DNA of 62,593 bases from an uncultured Paraprevotella sp. (GTDB lineage Bacteria > Bacteroidota > Bacteroidia > Bacteroidales > Bacteroidaceae), in NCBI GenBank assembly GCA_900546665.1, contig URDY01000017.1:1-62593 (forward strand), read 5' to 3'. Below the pieces are notes generated by a model that was not told the origin of the DNA, searched no databases, and worked only from the letters and a program-made list of their open reading frames with translations. Positions 7,384-15,638 of the stretch are shown here, piece by piece. Numbering within the stretch: the stretch's first letter is position 1; each line of letters starts with the position of its first letter. The position numbers and the translations under genes were made by a program.

Positions 7384-9099
7384 ATGAAAAGAATGATCAT
7401 ACTCGTAACCTCGGCACTTCTGAGCTTTCCGATATCCGCTCAAACAAGTTTACTGCAAAAGGAAGACCAGACCACCCGACTCGTCGTTGACGGAAATCCC
7501 TTCATCGTATTGGGAGGAGAATTAGGAAACTCCTCTGCGGCATGTACAAAGGATATCGAACAGATCTTTCCCAAACTCCGGCGAATGGGACTGAATACCG
7601 TACTCGTACCGGCCTATTGGGATTTAACAGAACCGGAAGAAGGAAAGTTCGACTTTACCCTAACCGATAAAGCCATTGAAGAAGCCCGGAAGAATCACCT
7701 TAAAATTATCTTCCTGTGGTTCGGCGCATGGAAAAACTCCATGAGTTGTTACACGCCTCTTTGGTTCAAGACCGATTATCGGAAATACCCGCGTGCCATG
7801 ACTCAAAACGGGAAACCGCTGGAGATAGCCAGTGCTTTTTCCGACCATGTTCTTCAGGCTGACAACCGGGCTTTCACACAGTGGATAAAGCATATAGCAG
7901 AAACAGACAAGAAAACCGGTACCGTCATCATGATTCAAATTGAAAATGAAATAGGCATGCTTGAGAATGCGCGTGACTACTCTCCGGAAGCCAACCGAGC
8001 CTTTCAGAAAGCAGTACCGGAACAGCTGATGACGTATCTCCGGAAAAACAAGAAAAAACTTCACCCTAAAATGCTGGAAAAATGGGAAACTCAAGGATGC
8101 CCCACAGAAGGCACGTGGCAGGAAGTATTCGGAAATGACATCTACACGGATGAGATTTTCATGGCATGGCACTATGCCGTCTATGTAGAAAAGCTGGCAC
8201 AAACAGCCCGTTCCATTTATAATGTACCGCTTTATGTCAATGCTGCCATGAACAGTCGTGGGCGTAAACCCGGTGAATATCCTTCAGCCGGACCATTGGC
8301 ACACCTTATTGACATTTGGCATTGTGGAGCCCCATCAGTAGATATTCTGGCACCCGACCTTTACGACAATGGATTCCAGGACTGGGTCGCACAATACCAT
8401 CTGCACAACAATCCGCTCTTCATTCCCGAAATCCGCTTAACCGACAACAACGGTGTAAGAGCCTTTTACGTATTCGGCGAGCACGACGCCATCGGTTTCA
8501 GCCCATTCTCCATCGAAAACGGAAGTGACTCGCCCCAAGCATCGCTGGTACAAAGTTATGGCAAGCTGAAAGAAATGATGCCTCTGATTACCAGATATCA
8601 AGGCAAAGACGCCATGAAGGGGCTGCTGTTTGACGAAGAAAATAAAGAACGCATCCTGCAGGACGGTGACCTGACCATTACGTGCCGCCATTACTTCACC
8701 TTGCCATGGGATCCTAGAGCCACAGACGGAAGCAAATGGCCGGAAGGCGGCGGTATTCTGCTCAGGTTAAACAATCGGGAATACATTGTGGCGGGCAGTG
8801 GAATCGTATTGGATTTTGCTAAAAAGACCGAGAAATCGTCCATAAGTGCCAAAGAACTTTTAGGCGAAGACGGATTCAAATTGCAAGGTGAAAATTCCCC
8901 TGGTAATAATGACAAACTCAGAAAATTTACGGGTAAGCGTTGCGGTTTAGGCTCTGTTGATGAAATAAGGATCAATGATGACGGAAGTTTCGAATACGTC
9001 CGCCGGCTGAATGGCGACCAGACACACCAGGGACGTCATGTCCGCATAGGAGTTGGTGAGTATAAAATTCTGCATGTGAAATTATATGAATACGAATAA
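7384..9099 (+). CDS. Secreted GH35/GH42-like beta-glycosidase with DUF5597 domain
   Basis: The 571-residue protein has a signal peptide (cut after SAQ, residues 1-20). Residues about 35-370 form a (beta/alpha)8 GH-A clan domain with KLRRMGLNTVLVPAYWDLTEPEEG near the start, the likely acid/base Glu189 in IQIENEIGM and the likely nucleophile Glu349 in FIPEIRL. Residues about 400-570 fit the DUF5597 beta-sandwich found after this domain in putative beta-galactosidases. It is probably a periplasmic exo-acting glycosidase trimming galactosyl or related sugars from plant or host glycans. It stands alone, with no SusC/SusD pair nearby, so its polysaccharide cannot be inferred. A -7 element lies just upstream and a strong terminator follows. 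Confidence 0.85.
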   Translation: MKRMIILVTSALLSFPISAQTSLLQKEDQTTRLVVDGNPFIVLGGELGNSSAACTKDIEQIFPKLRRMGLNTVLVPAYWDLTEPEEGKFDFTLTDKAIEEARKNHLKIIFLWFGAWKNSMSCYTPLWFKTDYRKYPRAMTQNGKPLEIASAFSDHVLQADNRAFTQWIKHIAETDKKTGTVIMIQIENEIGMLENARDYSPEANRAFQKAVPEQLMTYLRKNKKKLHPKMLEKWETQGCPTEGTWQEVFGNDIYTDEIFMAWHYAVYVEKLAQTARSIYNVPLYVNAAMNSRGRKPGEYPSAGPLAHLIDIWHCGAPSVDILAPDLYDNGFQDWVAQYHLHNNPLFIPEIRLTDNNGVRAFYVFGEHDAIGFSPFSIENGSDSPQASLVQSYGKLKEMMPLITRYQGKDAMKGLLFDEENKERILQDGDLTITCRHYFTLPWDPRATDGSKWPEGGGILLRLNNREYIVAGSGIVLDFAKKTEKSSISAKELLGEDGFKLQGENSPGNNDKLRKFTGKRCGLGSVDEIRINDDGSFEYVRRLNGDQTHQGRHVRIGVGEYKILHVKLYEYE

Positions 9100-9235
9100 C
9101 AGAACGCAAGTTTGCATACTTATGATTGATGGAGCTGCGAAATCATCAAAAGCCCAAACGAATAATGTTTCCTAATGATCAATAAGAATGAATGCACAAT
9201 GCATAAGATGAAAACAGGTGTAGAATTTAAGAGTT

Positions 9236-9290
9236 AAGAAAGGAATGGAGGATGAGTCAAAAAAGCTATCCTCCATTCCTTTCTTATTTT
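9236..9290 (+). terminator. Long hairpin terminator after the glycosidase gene
   Basis: An 18-bp perfect stem (9236-9253 with 9268-9285, containing GGAATGGAGGAT and its complement) is followed by ATTTT. It lies between convergent genes and may serve both. Confidence 0.85.
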
Positions 9291-9370
9291 AACAAAATAA
9301 TATGATCATCACTTATTTTACTCATATTATCAAGCAAAATCAAAGTGAATAAAATTTCTTATATCCTTAC

Positions 9371-10024
9371 TTACCCTATTCTTGGAGGATAGTGATTGGC
9401 CGGCGTATCGGTAAATATACGTATGATGGTAAAAGGTTCCTTATCCTTGAAAAAATCAATCTCGGAAGAAGGTAATGTCTCTACCTTATATACAAAGTTC
9501 TTGTCCACCTTATACGATTCCACATCCCTCGTAATAAAGAATTTGTTAATCATATACAAGCATGGCCCCGTCACATCCGGACAGAAAGATTTTTTAATCT
9601 CCTCCAGCGAAACCAAATCAAACTTTTGGGAAGAAATCAGATTTTGTACAAAAATATAAGATTCTCCATTTATTTCTATTTTATCACCTAAAGAAAGATC
9701 CTTAGACATCACAATAGAATCCTGGCCTGCCTCTCCTACACCTCGAATAACAAATGGTTTATGCTCGCGTTTGATATATTCAAATGGGAACTCTTTTTTT
9801 TCCACTTTATACAGATCTATGCCAATATCACTTTTAATAAACACATTATTCAGCAACATCGCACAACAGGACTGGTTAAATTGCAGATCAGTTTGAAAAC
9901 CACATTCATCATTTTTATCCGTTACCCATTTACGGTCACCGTCCTGTAATCCGCCATTCAACAAAGTAGCGTTGGCATGAATACTCCCACATACCCATAA
10001 CGCCAGTAAAAACTTTAATTTCAT
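9371..10024 (-). CDS. Small exported protein with two plug-like repeats, function unknown
   Basis: Starting at the second Met (10024) gives 217 residues with a clean signal peptide (MKLKFLLALWVCGSIHANA); the Met at 10039 would add five residues. After it, two segments look alike: CCAMLLNNVFIKSDIGIDLY... followed by EHKPFVIRGVGEAG, and PCLYMINKFFITRDVESYK... followed by DKEPFTIIRIFTD. The layout (xLYxINxxFI, then a region ending in FxIIRIxT) recalls the plug domain of TonB-dependent receptors, but no barrel follows. The gene has its own surroundings of about 300 non-coding bases on each side. The function is unknown; a receptor accessory or decoy is only a guess. Confidence 0.6.
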   Translation of the reverse strand: MKLKFLLALWVCGSIHANATLLNGGLQDGDRKWVTDKNDECGFQTDLQFNQSCCAMLLNNVFIKSDIGIDLYKVEKKEFPFEYIKREHKPFVIRGVGEAGQDSIVMSKDLSLGDKIEINGESYIFVQNLISSQKFDLVSLEEIKKSFCPDVTGPCLYMINKFFITRDVESYKVDKNFVYKVETLPSSEIDFFKDKEPFTIIRIFTDTPANHYPPRIG

Positions 10025-10039
10025 ACAAATGCCTTTCAT

Positions 10040-10361
10040 AAGATACCAATTTAAAATTTACACTCAAACAGAGAACTATTTCAATCGCACTATGACAAAG
10101 TTCAACAAAACAAATTATATTTTCCGCTACCAAGTTAAGAGAAATATTTTATACATACAATAGTTACAACCTTTTTATTATGAATTATATACTTTTGTAT
10201 ATTATTCCTATTTGCAATTGATGTTCCGGACTATCAAAGCACACAATATTTATAAAGCAAAAGACGCATAAATCTACTTTTTATGCGTCTTTAAATTACA
10301 TTTTATTCAAAAGTTATTTTACCACCAAAGGCTTTTATAAGACAAATCCACTTTTGATTTA
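10040..10361. other. AT-rich intergenic stretch with one terminator
   Basis: Apart from the hairpin at 10260-10292 this stretch shows no gene. The short minus-strand open frame at 9936-10133 overlaps the exported-protein gene and has no domain. Confidence 0.5.
10256..10292 (-). terminator. Terminator of the nuclease / coiled-coil operon
   Basis: On the minus strand AAAGACGCATAA (10292-10281) pairs with TTATGCGTCTTT (10271-10260), ending in a short T-run. It lies 70 bases past the stop of the LHH nuclease gene. Confidence 0.75.
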
Positions 10362-10820
10362 TCAAAGCATACGATACCTGGCCATCCAATAAGCGGACTT
10401 CTCTTTTTCAAAATCTCCACGGTCGATGTCGGAATAATCTTCCAGTGTATGAAGAACAGAGTAATTCCCTCCGTCGTGATGTTGTGCCCAGGTTAATTCC
10501 GCCAAAGGAGAATCCGTCAGTTGTCCAATATGATGCAATTCATACGGATCACCGTTCTTGTCATGTGGCGGATAACCTTCTCCCATCAGGTCACGATTAC
10601 TCCAGCCTCGCCAATTTTCACCATATTCTTTTATCCACCATTCCGGCATCAGGTAATCCGGATCAATCTGAGGCTGGATTAAGGCCGGCTTCCCATTAAC
10701 AAGAGCTTCTTCCAGTCCGGCACTGAGATATATAGCAGCCTCCTTTTCACTTTGAATGGCATTGACAATAGCAGCTGACCATCCGGTCTTCTGTTGGAGT
10801 TGCTGTCTGAACGTTTTCAT
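10362..10820 (-). CDS. Stand-alone LHH-type nuclease domain (HNH/Endo VII superfamily)
   Basis: The 152-residue protein matches the C-terminal toxin domain of polymorphic toxins of the LHH family. It has the leading block AGLEEALVNGKPALIQPQID, then NRDLMGEGYPPHDKNGDPYE, the catalytic LHHIGQ (Leu95-His96-His97), DSPLAELT, and the distal HH..GN..VLH (His114, His115, Asn119, His124). All usual residues are present, so it should be an active metal-dependent nuclease. There is no signal peptide and no trafficking domain. It is the last gene of a run that also encodes a coiled-coil protein and a DUF4112 membrane protein, ending at a terminator. No typical immunity gene is recognisable next to it. 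Alternatives are a degraded toxin cassette or a dedicated effector of the operon. Confidence 0.8.
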   Translation of the reverse strand: MKTFRQQLQQKTGWSAAIVNAIQSEKEAAIYLSAGLEEALVNGKPALIQPQIDPDYLMPEWWIKEYGENWRGWSNRDLMGEGYPPHDKNGDPYELHHIGQLTDSPLAELTWAQHHDGGNYSVLHTLEDYSDIDRGDFEKEKSAYWMARYRML

Positions 10821-10921
10821 GTTGTTCTGATATTACAAATGTTTAATTTTTTTGTTTTTTATAATCAAGTCTGTTGTTACACACTTTTCATCATCCAAAT
10901 CCGTAAAAATTCCATATCCAG

Positions 10922-11539
10922 TTAAAACAAGGATTGAAAATAAGTAAACAGATTACTGAAAAAATCAATAACGACCGTACTGAAGTAGACGACAAGCTTC
11001 ACCAGATAATAAATAATCACACAGAATACCATAATCATGATACCTGTCCAGACTGCTTTCCGGTTCACTTCGTGAATCACGTCCTTGTCATCTTCCACAA
11101 AACCGACAATCAGCTCGAAATTCTTCAAATAAGACCGATTGAAAAAATCCAGAATATTACCAATACAGAAAGGTATCAGACCTATTGCCATATCCCGAAG
11201 CACATTGAATATGATCGCCAGGGTCAAAGGCAATGAACGGACTTTGAATGCCGCCAGATAAAGAAACGGAAAAACGAAAAACGATGTCAGTGCATCACCA
11301 AATCCCGGCACTATAAATCCGATGATCGGATCAAGATACAGTTTGTCCATCCATTTGGCAATGTTTTTGGAGGCTTTATAGGATGATGACTGTTCTATTT
11401 CCTTCCGGCGTTGCTGCTTTTTGAGCTGCCGCTGCTCTTCTTTCCTCATGGCCTGTTCCATTTGCTGTTTTTCTTCTGCATGGTCAAGACCTAAATCCTG
11501 CATGGCCTGACGTCTTCTGTTACTCTGCATCTCACTCAT
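10922..11539 (-). CDS. DUF4112-like membrane protein
   Basis: The product has 205 residues. Residues 1-50 are a charged, Gln/Lys/Arg-rich helix, probably a coiled coil. Then follows LDPIIGFIVPGFGDALTSFF, the signature of DUF4112, and hydrophobic segments at about 80-100, 105-125 and 160-185, giving three or four membrane passes. Its start codon overlaps the stop of the long coiled-coil gene (ATGA), so translation is coupled. DUF4112 proteins are inner-membrane proteins of unknown function. The tight linkage to the coiled-coil protein suggests the two form a membrane complex; this is inference. Confidence 0.75.
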   Translation of the reverse strand: MSEMQSNRRRQAMQDLGLDHAEEKQQMEQAMRKEEQRQLKKQQRRKEIEQSSSYKASKNIAKWMDKLYLDPIIGFIVPGFGDALTSFFVFPFLYLAAFKVRSLPLTLAIIFNVLRDMAIGLIPFCIGNILDFFNRSYLKNFELIVGFVEDDKDVIHEVNRKAVWTGIMIMVFCVIIYYLVKLVVYFSTVVIDFFSNLFTYFQSLF

Positions 11540-13716
11540 AACTCTATGATTCTGTTTCCGTTTATAAAATCTTCCAATTCTTCTTTACTAATCAGATGAC
11601 TGTCATTGTCCATCAACGACAGCAGTCCTTTCTTCAACTCTTCATGATTCCGAGCTGTATTGACCTGTTGCAAACTCTTCCTGAGTACAGAACTTCTGTC
11701 ATCTATGCGTGCCAGATACTCCCGGAAACGGCTCTGCAACGAAAGGAGTTCCTGATTATACTTTTTCTCCGCAATGCGGTTTTGGACTTTCATGGCCTCC
11801 AGTCGGACCGCAGCTTCCAGAAAAGCCGCCGTGTCCTGGACAGCCCGGTTACTCGATGCAGCCAGATGATCCTGATCCGCCCCGGACATATCGTGTCCGT
11901 TTGATTCTGCAGCCGTTGCAGGTTCGCCACCAATAGCCTGATCATGCCAATCCGCCATAGCCGTCTCATGCTGTGATGATTCAACTGAAGTCATCATGTG
12001 CCGCACCAATATGGGAGACACATTCGCATTCTCCCTGACAGCCTGAGCAAAAACACCAATCTTTCGGCTCACTTCTTCCGGTAACCGGATATCCTGCCGG
12101 GTGACCGTCACCGGAACGGTCAACGAACGGTCCAATCGAGTACTTGCCATCTGCCGTCCCAAACGCAGCAAACTGACCATGGCCTCCAGATGAGGAAGCA
12201 TCCTGATACGAATATTCTGGTCAACACGGAGATGTTTCATGATCACCTCGTTCTGTCGGCACAAAGCCTGCTTAAGCCGGCCACGTTCCGCCTGATGTCC
12301 CTTCAAGGCCGCCTGTTGCCGGGCCAGTTCATCACTGTCAAGCTTTACATCCACCTGCAGATTCTCATATTGTGTAATGACAGGCTGACAGGCTTTATTC
12401 CATTCGTAGATATTCCGGTTGTATGTTCTGCCTGAAGCCCCGAAAGTCAACAGATTAACCAAGAAGAACGGCTTTGACGGCTTGGCTCGCATGGCTTCCT
12501 GATACTGTGCCTGCATGCTGTCCAACAACTGCCTGCATTCCTCTATGCGTGTAGAATAATAACCGATATTGATCTCTTCGTCGCTCATTTCCTGCTCCGT
12601 ACTTTTCAGTTTGTCCAACAGGACATCACGTTCTTCTTTCAGTCCTCTGATTTCCTCGTTATCATAAAACGAAGCGACAAGCTGCTCCCACTCATCTGTA
12701 AGTACCTGACCGGCAAAACGGCAGAAAGCTTCAGCTTGCGGAATGGCCACGTCGTTCAATGACTTGTAAATGACACATAACCGCCCCAGATCTCCTTCAA
12801 TCAATGAAACGTCATGATTCACACTGTTCTTCAATAAAAGCAGTTCCTGCTTCAGGTTCGCCACCTTCTCCCCCGTTTCCATATAATGTGAAAGCATATT
12901 CAGACCGGCCAGTACCAGACCGGCCTGCTTACTGCCCGCGGCCTTGTAAGAAACACTGGCCGCTTTAAGAGACTGGGCAAAGCTATCCGAAATATCAGAC
13001 ATCAGCACGGCACATTTCTCATTGATCTTGTTGTAATCCAATTGCACCTGCTGCATCATTTCATGCACGTTCAGATAACCGATTGTCTCAAAATCGAAAA
13101 GTTCGGGAGCAACCACCTTTATGGCATCACCGAATACATCCACAAGAATCCGGGCATACCGGCTATAAATATCACAGATATAAGCACGAAATTTTACAAA
13201 ATCGGCTATCAGTGTCTGAATCTGCTGCCTGGCTTCATCATAATGGCCAACCAGCGTAGAATAACGGTTAAAGACCGTAGTGGCTTCCTGTCTGACCCGT
13301 TCTACGCCCCTTGTACCGATAATGGTACCGGCTAATTGATTACCCGCTCGGAGTACTTCCCCGTGCATCACGTCCGTCACTGATTGCTCCACCGTAGCCA
13401 CAGCCCGATTCCAGTCCGCCAATCGCTGTCTCTCCACTTCAAAGAGACGGTCGGTAGCATTTTCCGCAATCAGTCCGTCGGTCTGGTATTCATCTACCAG
13501 GAACCCTTTCCGCTCATTATCATAGAAAAAAGTTCTGATCTTTTCATCCTGATTGAAATGGCGATAACTCTCCCACACCAGCAGTCCGACCTCAAGGCAA
13601 TCGTTTGGAATCCCCAGTTCCTGCAAGTCGTAAGCCAGATCCGCCCTCGTATAGACCAAATCTCCCTGATGGGCCAGATCCCGAATTTTCTGATAAATCT
13701 TTAAATTATCCTTCAT
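11536..13716 (-). CDS. Long coiled-coil protein with an internal hydrophobic segment
   Basis: The 726-residue protein is not a family I can name. Residues 1-60 form a small domain (YTRADLAYDLQELGIPNDC..VGLLVWESY). Residues about 90-410 and 440-520 are largely helical with heptad-like spacing (coiled coils). Between them, around residues 410-435, sits PFFLVNLLTFGASGRTYNRN, the only clearly hydrophobic piece. Coiled coil, hydrophobic insertion, coiled coil is the layout of helical pore-forming proteins and of some membrane-remodelling proteins, but no specific match is seen. There is no signal peptide. A low-complexity linker (about 580-610) precedes a final coiled coil. Its stop overlaps the DUF4112 start by four bases, and the C2H2-like gene ends 40 bases upstream. 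Confidence 0.75.
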   Translation of the reverse strand: MKDNLKIYQKIRDLAHQGDLVYTRADLAYDLQELGIPNDCLEVGLLVWESYRHFNQDEKIRTFFYDNERKGFLVDEYQTDGLIAENATDRLFEVERQRLADWNRAVATVEQSVTDVMHGEVLRAGNQLAGTIIGTRGVERVRQEATTVFNRYSTLVGHYDEARQQIQTLIADFVKFRAYICDIYSRYARILVDVFGDAIKVVAPELFDFETIGYLNVHEMMQQVQLDYNKINEKCAVLMSDISDSFAQSLKAASVSYKAAGSKQAGLVLAGLNMLSHYMETGEKVANLKQELLLLKNSVNHDVSLIEGDLGRLCVIYKSLNDVAIPQAEAFCRFAGQVLTDEWEQLVASFYDNEEIRGLKEERDVLLDKLKSTEQEMSDEEINIGYYSTRIEECRQLLDSMQAQYQEAMRAKPSKPFFLVNLLTFGASGRTYNRNIYEWNKACQPVITQYENLQVDVKLDSDELARQQAALKGHQAERGRLKQALCRQNEVIMKHLRVDQNIRIRMLPHLEAMVSLLRLGRQMASTRLDRSLTVPVTVTRQDIRLPEEVSRKIGVFAQAVRENANVSPILVRHMMTSVESSQHETAMADWHDQAIGGEPATAAESNGHDMSGADQDHLAASSNRAVQDTAAFLEAAVRLEAMKVQNRIAEKKYNQELLSLQSRFREYLARIDDRSSVLRKSLQQVNTARNHEELKKGLLSLMDNDSHLISKEELEDFINGNRIIEL

Positions 13717-13756
13717 TTTCGTCCTTTCTGATTATCCACTATATTCATCTTCTTTC

Positions 13757-14110
13757 CTAAAGCGCAGGTGCATGAGCGCCTTTATTCATACCCTTTGGAT
13801 GATTGACGCACTGCCCTCCTGTCATGACCATAATGGAAGGAAACTTTTTTCCACAATACTTACAGGTATATTCACGTTTTTCACTGCCTTCATAAAGTTT
13901 ATGACGTCCTTTGTGACTGCCATCCGGATGCCGGGTACAGGTAGCGGAAGTCAACTGGCGGATATCGGGAAAACGTTTACCACAATATTCACAATAAAAA
14001 TTTTTCTTTTCCATATCTTGATTCTTCTCATTTCCTTTAAACGAAGTAAAGGACAAACATAAAACCGACAAAGACACACACCATAAAAAAAGAGATACTT
14101 TGCTTTTCAT
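13757..14110 (-). CDS. Exported protein with tandem C2H2-like zinc motifs
   Basis: From Met at 14110 the product has 117 residues; a Met at 14134 is also possible. It opens with a signal peptide or membrane anchor (KVSLFLWCVSLSVLCLSF). Two near-identical zinc motifs follow: CEYCGKRFPDIRQLTSATC..HPDG (Cys40, Cys43, Cys58, His61) and CKYCGKKFPSIMVMTGGQC..HPKG (Cys83, Cys86, Cys101, His104), each ending in KGxH. The CxxCGKxF start is like eukaryotic C2H2 fingers, but the second half is CxxHPxGxxKGxH. A bacterial exported protein of this kind is unlikely to be a transcription factor; zinc binding in the periplasm or protein interaction is more likely. It is the first gene before the coiled-coil, DUF4112 and nuclease genes on the same strand. 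Confidence 0.75.
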   Translation of the reverse strand: MKSKVSLFLWCVSLSVLCLSFTSFKGNEKNQDMEKKNFYCEYCGKRFPDIRQLTSATCTRHPDGSHKGRHKLYEGSEKREYTCKYCGKKFPSIMVMTGGQCVNHPKGMNKGAHAPAL

Positions 14111-14209
14111 AGATACCCTTATTTGAAATGACACTTTTGTTATTCATTCAGGCTTTGAGCAAAGGGAAAAGCCCCTGCTCAAACCTGCTTTTCACAGAAA
14201 CTTGCATGG

Positions 14210-14217
14210 CAAAGATA
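14210..14217 (-). promoter_or_regulatory. -7 element for the four-gene operon (C2H2-like to LHH nuclease)
   Basis: TATCTTTG on the minus strand, about 100 bases before the first likely start. A TTTG (14246-14243) lies 25 bases upstream, longer than ideal. Confidence 0.4.
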
Positions 14218-14360
14218 AACGATAAATACCGGGAATTAAAGCCAAACAGCAAGTTCTTCATTTATTTCGCCAATAATATTCATAAATAGCTGAATATAAA
14301 TATCATGCAAAATATCTGTTACTAAAATCCTACTAACAGAGAAAATATCCATACCCTCAA

Positions 14361-15473
14361 TCAGCCTCCGTGAGAGTCATGAGATGGGCTTACCATCACC
14401 TTTTTCCGGACCTGACTGAATATGGATCTCATCAGCCGGATTTTACTGTCGTCTGCCTTTTCCGGTATCTGGCAATGACTGAACTCATAACCGAACATTC
14501 GGGAAAATCCTGCATTAATACCTTTCGTAGGGACGTCAAAATGTTCCTTGATCAGCTTCAGGAATATTTCCCTATGCATTCGCAACATACCCGGACCGAA
14601 ATCAAGCTTATCCCCCATCCGGACAATCAGCTTTTGCTTGGCGCAACGTTTCAGCAATGTCACAATATCCTTGATACCCGCACCGTCTTGTTTCAACGGC
14701 ACGCTCAATCTGTTATGGTCAACATATTCCATTTTCAATCTGAAGGACTCCACCGCATGTGGATCATTAAAACTTTTTTCAATCAGTTTACGCAGCCATC
14801 CTGCATCCGGTTTATCCGATATGACAGCGTATTTTTCCACCAGCGTTTTCCGCTGTTTCGGAGAAAGCTTCGGCTCCACCCCCTCATTGACAAAGAGAAA
14901 TGCAGAAATGACCGGAATGTCTATCATGCCAATAAATTGAAGGTCACCATGAGCCAGCAAACAATCTTTCACGGCTTTATTCCAAGCTACCACCACTCGC
15001 GGCTGAAGTTCGTTCAGCACGTCCTGAAAGGCTTCATAATCGGCATCGAAAAGACTTTCGTTTTCCGTATACGGAGGGGTATATCCATCCGGCCAGTAAT
15101 GCTGGATGTAATTGGTAAACGCCACCTGCGCCCAAAACGACCGTTTTTCATCTTCCGAAAGATAATCACGCTTGTTCAACATGAGATAAGTAAAGGCATC
15201 GTAAGAAGGATACGGAAAACCTTCCAGATAAGATTCTATCTCTATCGTGTCACTATTGGACAGCTTATAATACGACTGGTCATTTTTGTCTATATAGCAC
15301 GGACAGGCTCTATCCATACATCTTATTCGGGCACTCGAAGCACATTCTTCCTTCAAATGTCTGCAATCCGCATACGGACAATAAAAATGGGAACCCAAAA
15401 TTAAAGTCTTCATGCCATGAAATCCCGTTTCATAATTTTCCCCGATCCTTGGGATGAAAAAATATTTCTTCAT
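14361..15473 (-). CDS. Uracil-DNA-glycosylase-like fold protein, function unknown
   Basis: The protein has 370 residues. The first 180 recall the uracil-DNA glycosylase superfamily: an opening strand GMKTLILGSHFYCPYADC, the FWAQVAFTNYIQHYWP segment, and ALQ/FQDVLNELQPRVVVAWNKAV near the place of the usual 'P..v...G..a' strand. The catalytic motifs of true UDGs (GQDPY, HPSP) are not visible, so base excision should not be assumed. A Cys-rich stretch (Cys32, Cys38, Cys45, Cys52, Cys57, Cys59) could hold a metal or Fe-S cluster. The C-terminal 150 residues look like a separate helical domain. A perfect-consensus promoter lies upstream. It is monocistronic or weakly joined to the four-gene operon downstream. 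Confidence 0.6.
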   Translation of the reverse strand: MKKYFFIPRIGENYETGFHGMKTLILGSHFYCPYADCRHLKEECASSARIRCMDRACPCYIDKNDQSYYKLSNSDTIEIESYLEGFPYPSYDAFTYLMLNKRDYLSEDEKRSFWAQVAFTNYIQHYWPDGYTPPYTENESLFDADYEAFQDVLNELQPRVVVAWNKAVKDCLLAHGDLQFIGMIDIPVISAFLFVNEGVEPKLSPKQRKTLVEKYAVISDKPDAGWLRKLIEKSFNDPHAVESFRLKMEYVDHNRLSVPLKQDGAGIKDIVTLLKRCAKQKLIVRMGDKLDFGPGMLRMHREIFLKLIKEHFDVPTKGINAGFSRMFGYEFSHCQIPEKADDSKIRLMRSIFSQVRKKVMVSPSHDSHGG

Positions 15474-15526
15474 AACTCACTCCTCACTGACATAAACTGT
15501 TCATGTTTCCGCATAATGACAGTTTT

Positions 15527-15558
15527 CAAAAATAATGAAATCAGAACAGAAAAACAAA
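15527..15558 (-). promoter_or_regulatory. Consensus promoter of the UDG-like gene
   Basis: On the minus strand TTTG (15558-15555), a 20-base gap and TATTTTTG (15534-15527) match the consensus exactly, about 54 bases before the start codon. Confidence 0.75.
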
Positions 15559-15638
15559 TTGGGAACTTACAAACTCAATTCACTTTACTATCAAAGGCCA
15601 CTAGCCTTGTCCGCGGTCTGCTTTTCTATATATTGGCT

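Noticed and set aside
14370..15404. 344-codon open frame opposite the UDG-like gene
   Set aside because: Antisense shadow; the minus-strand frame has a consensus promoter and a coherent fold pattern, the plus-strand frame has neither.
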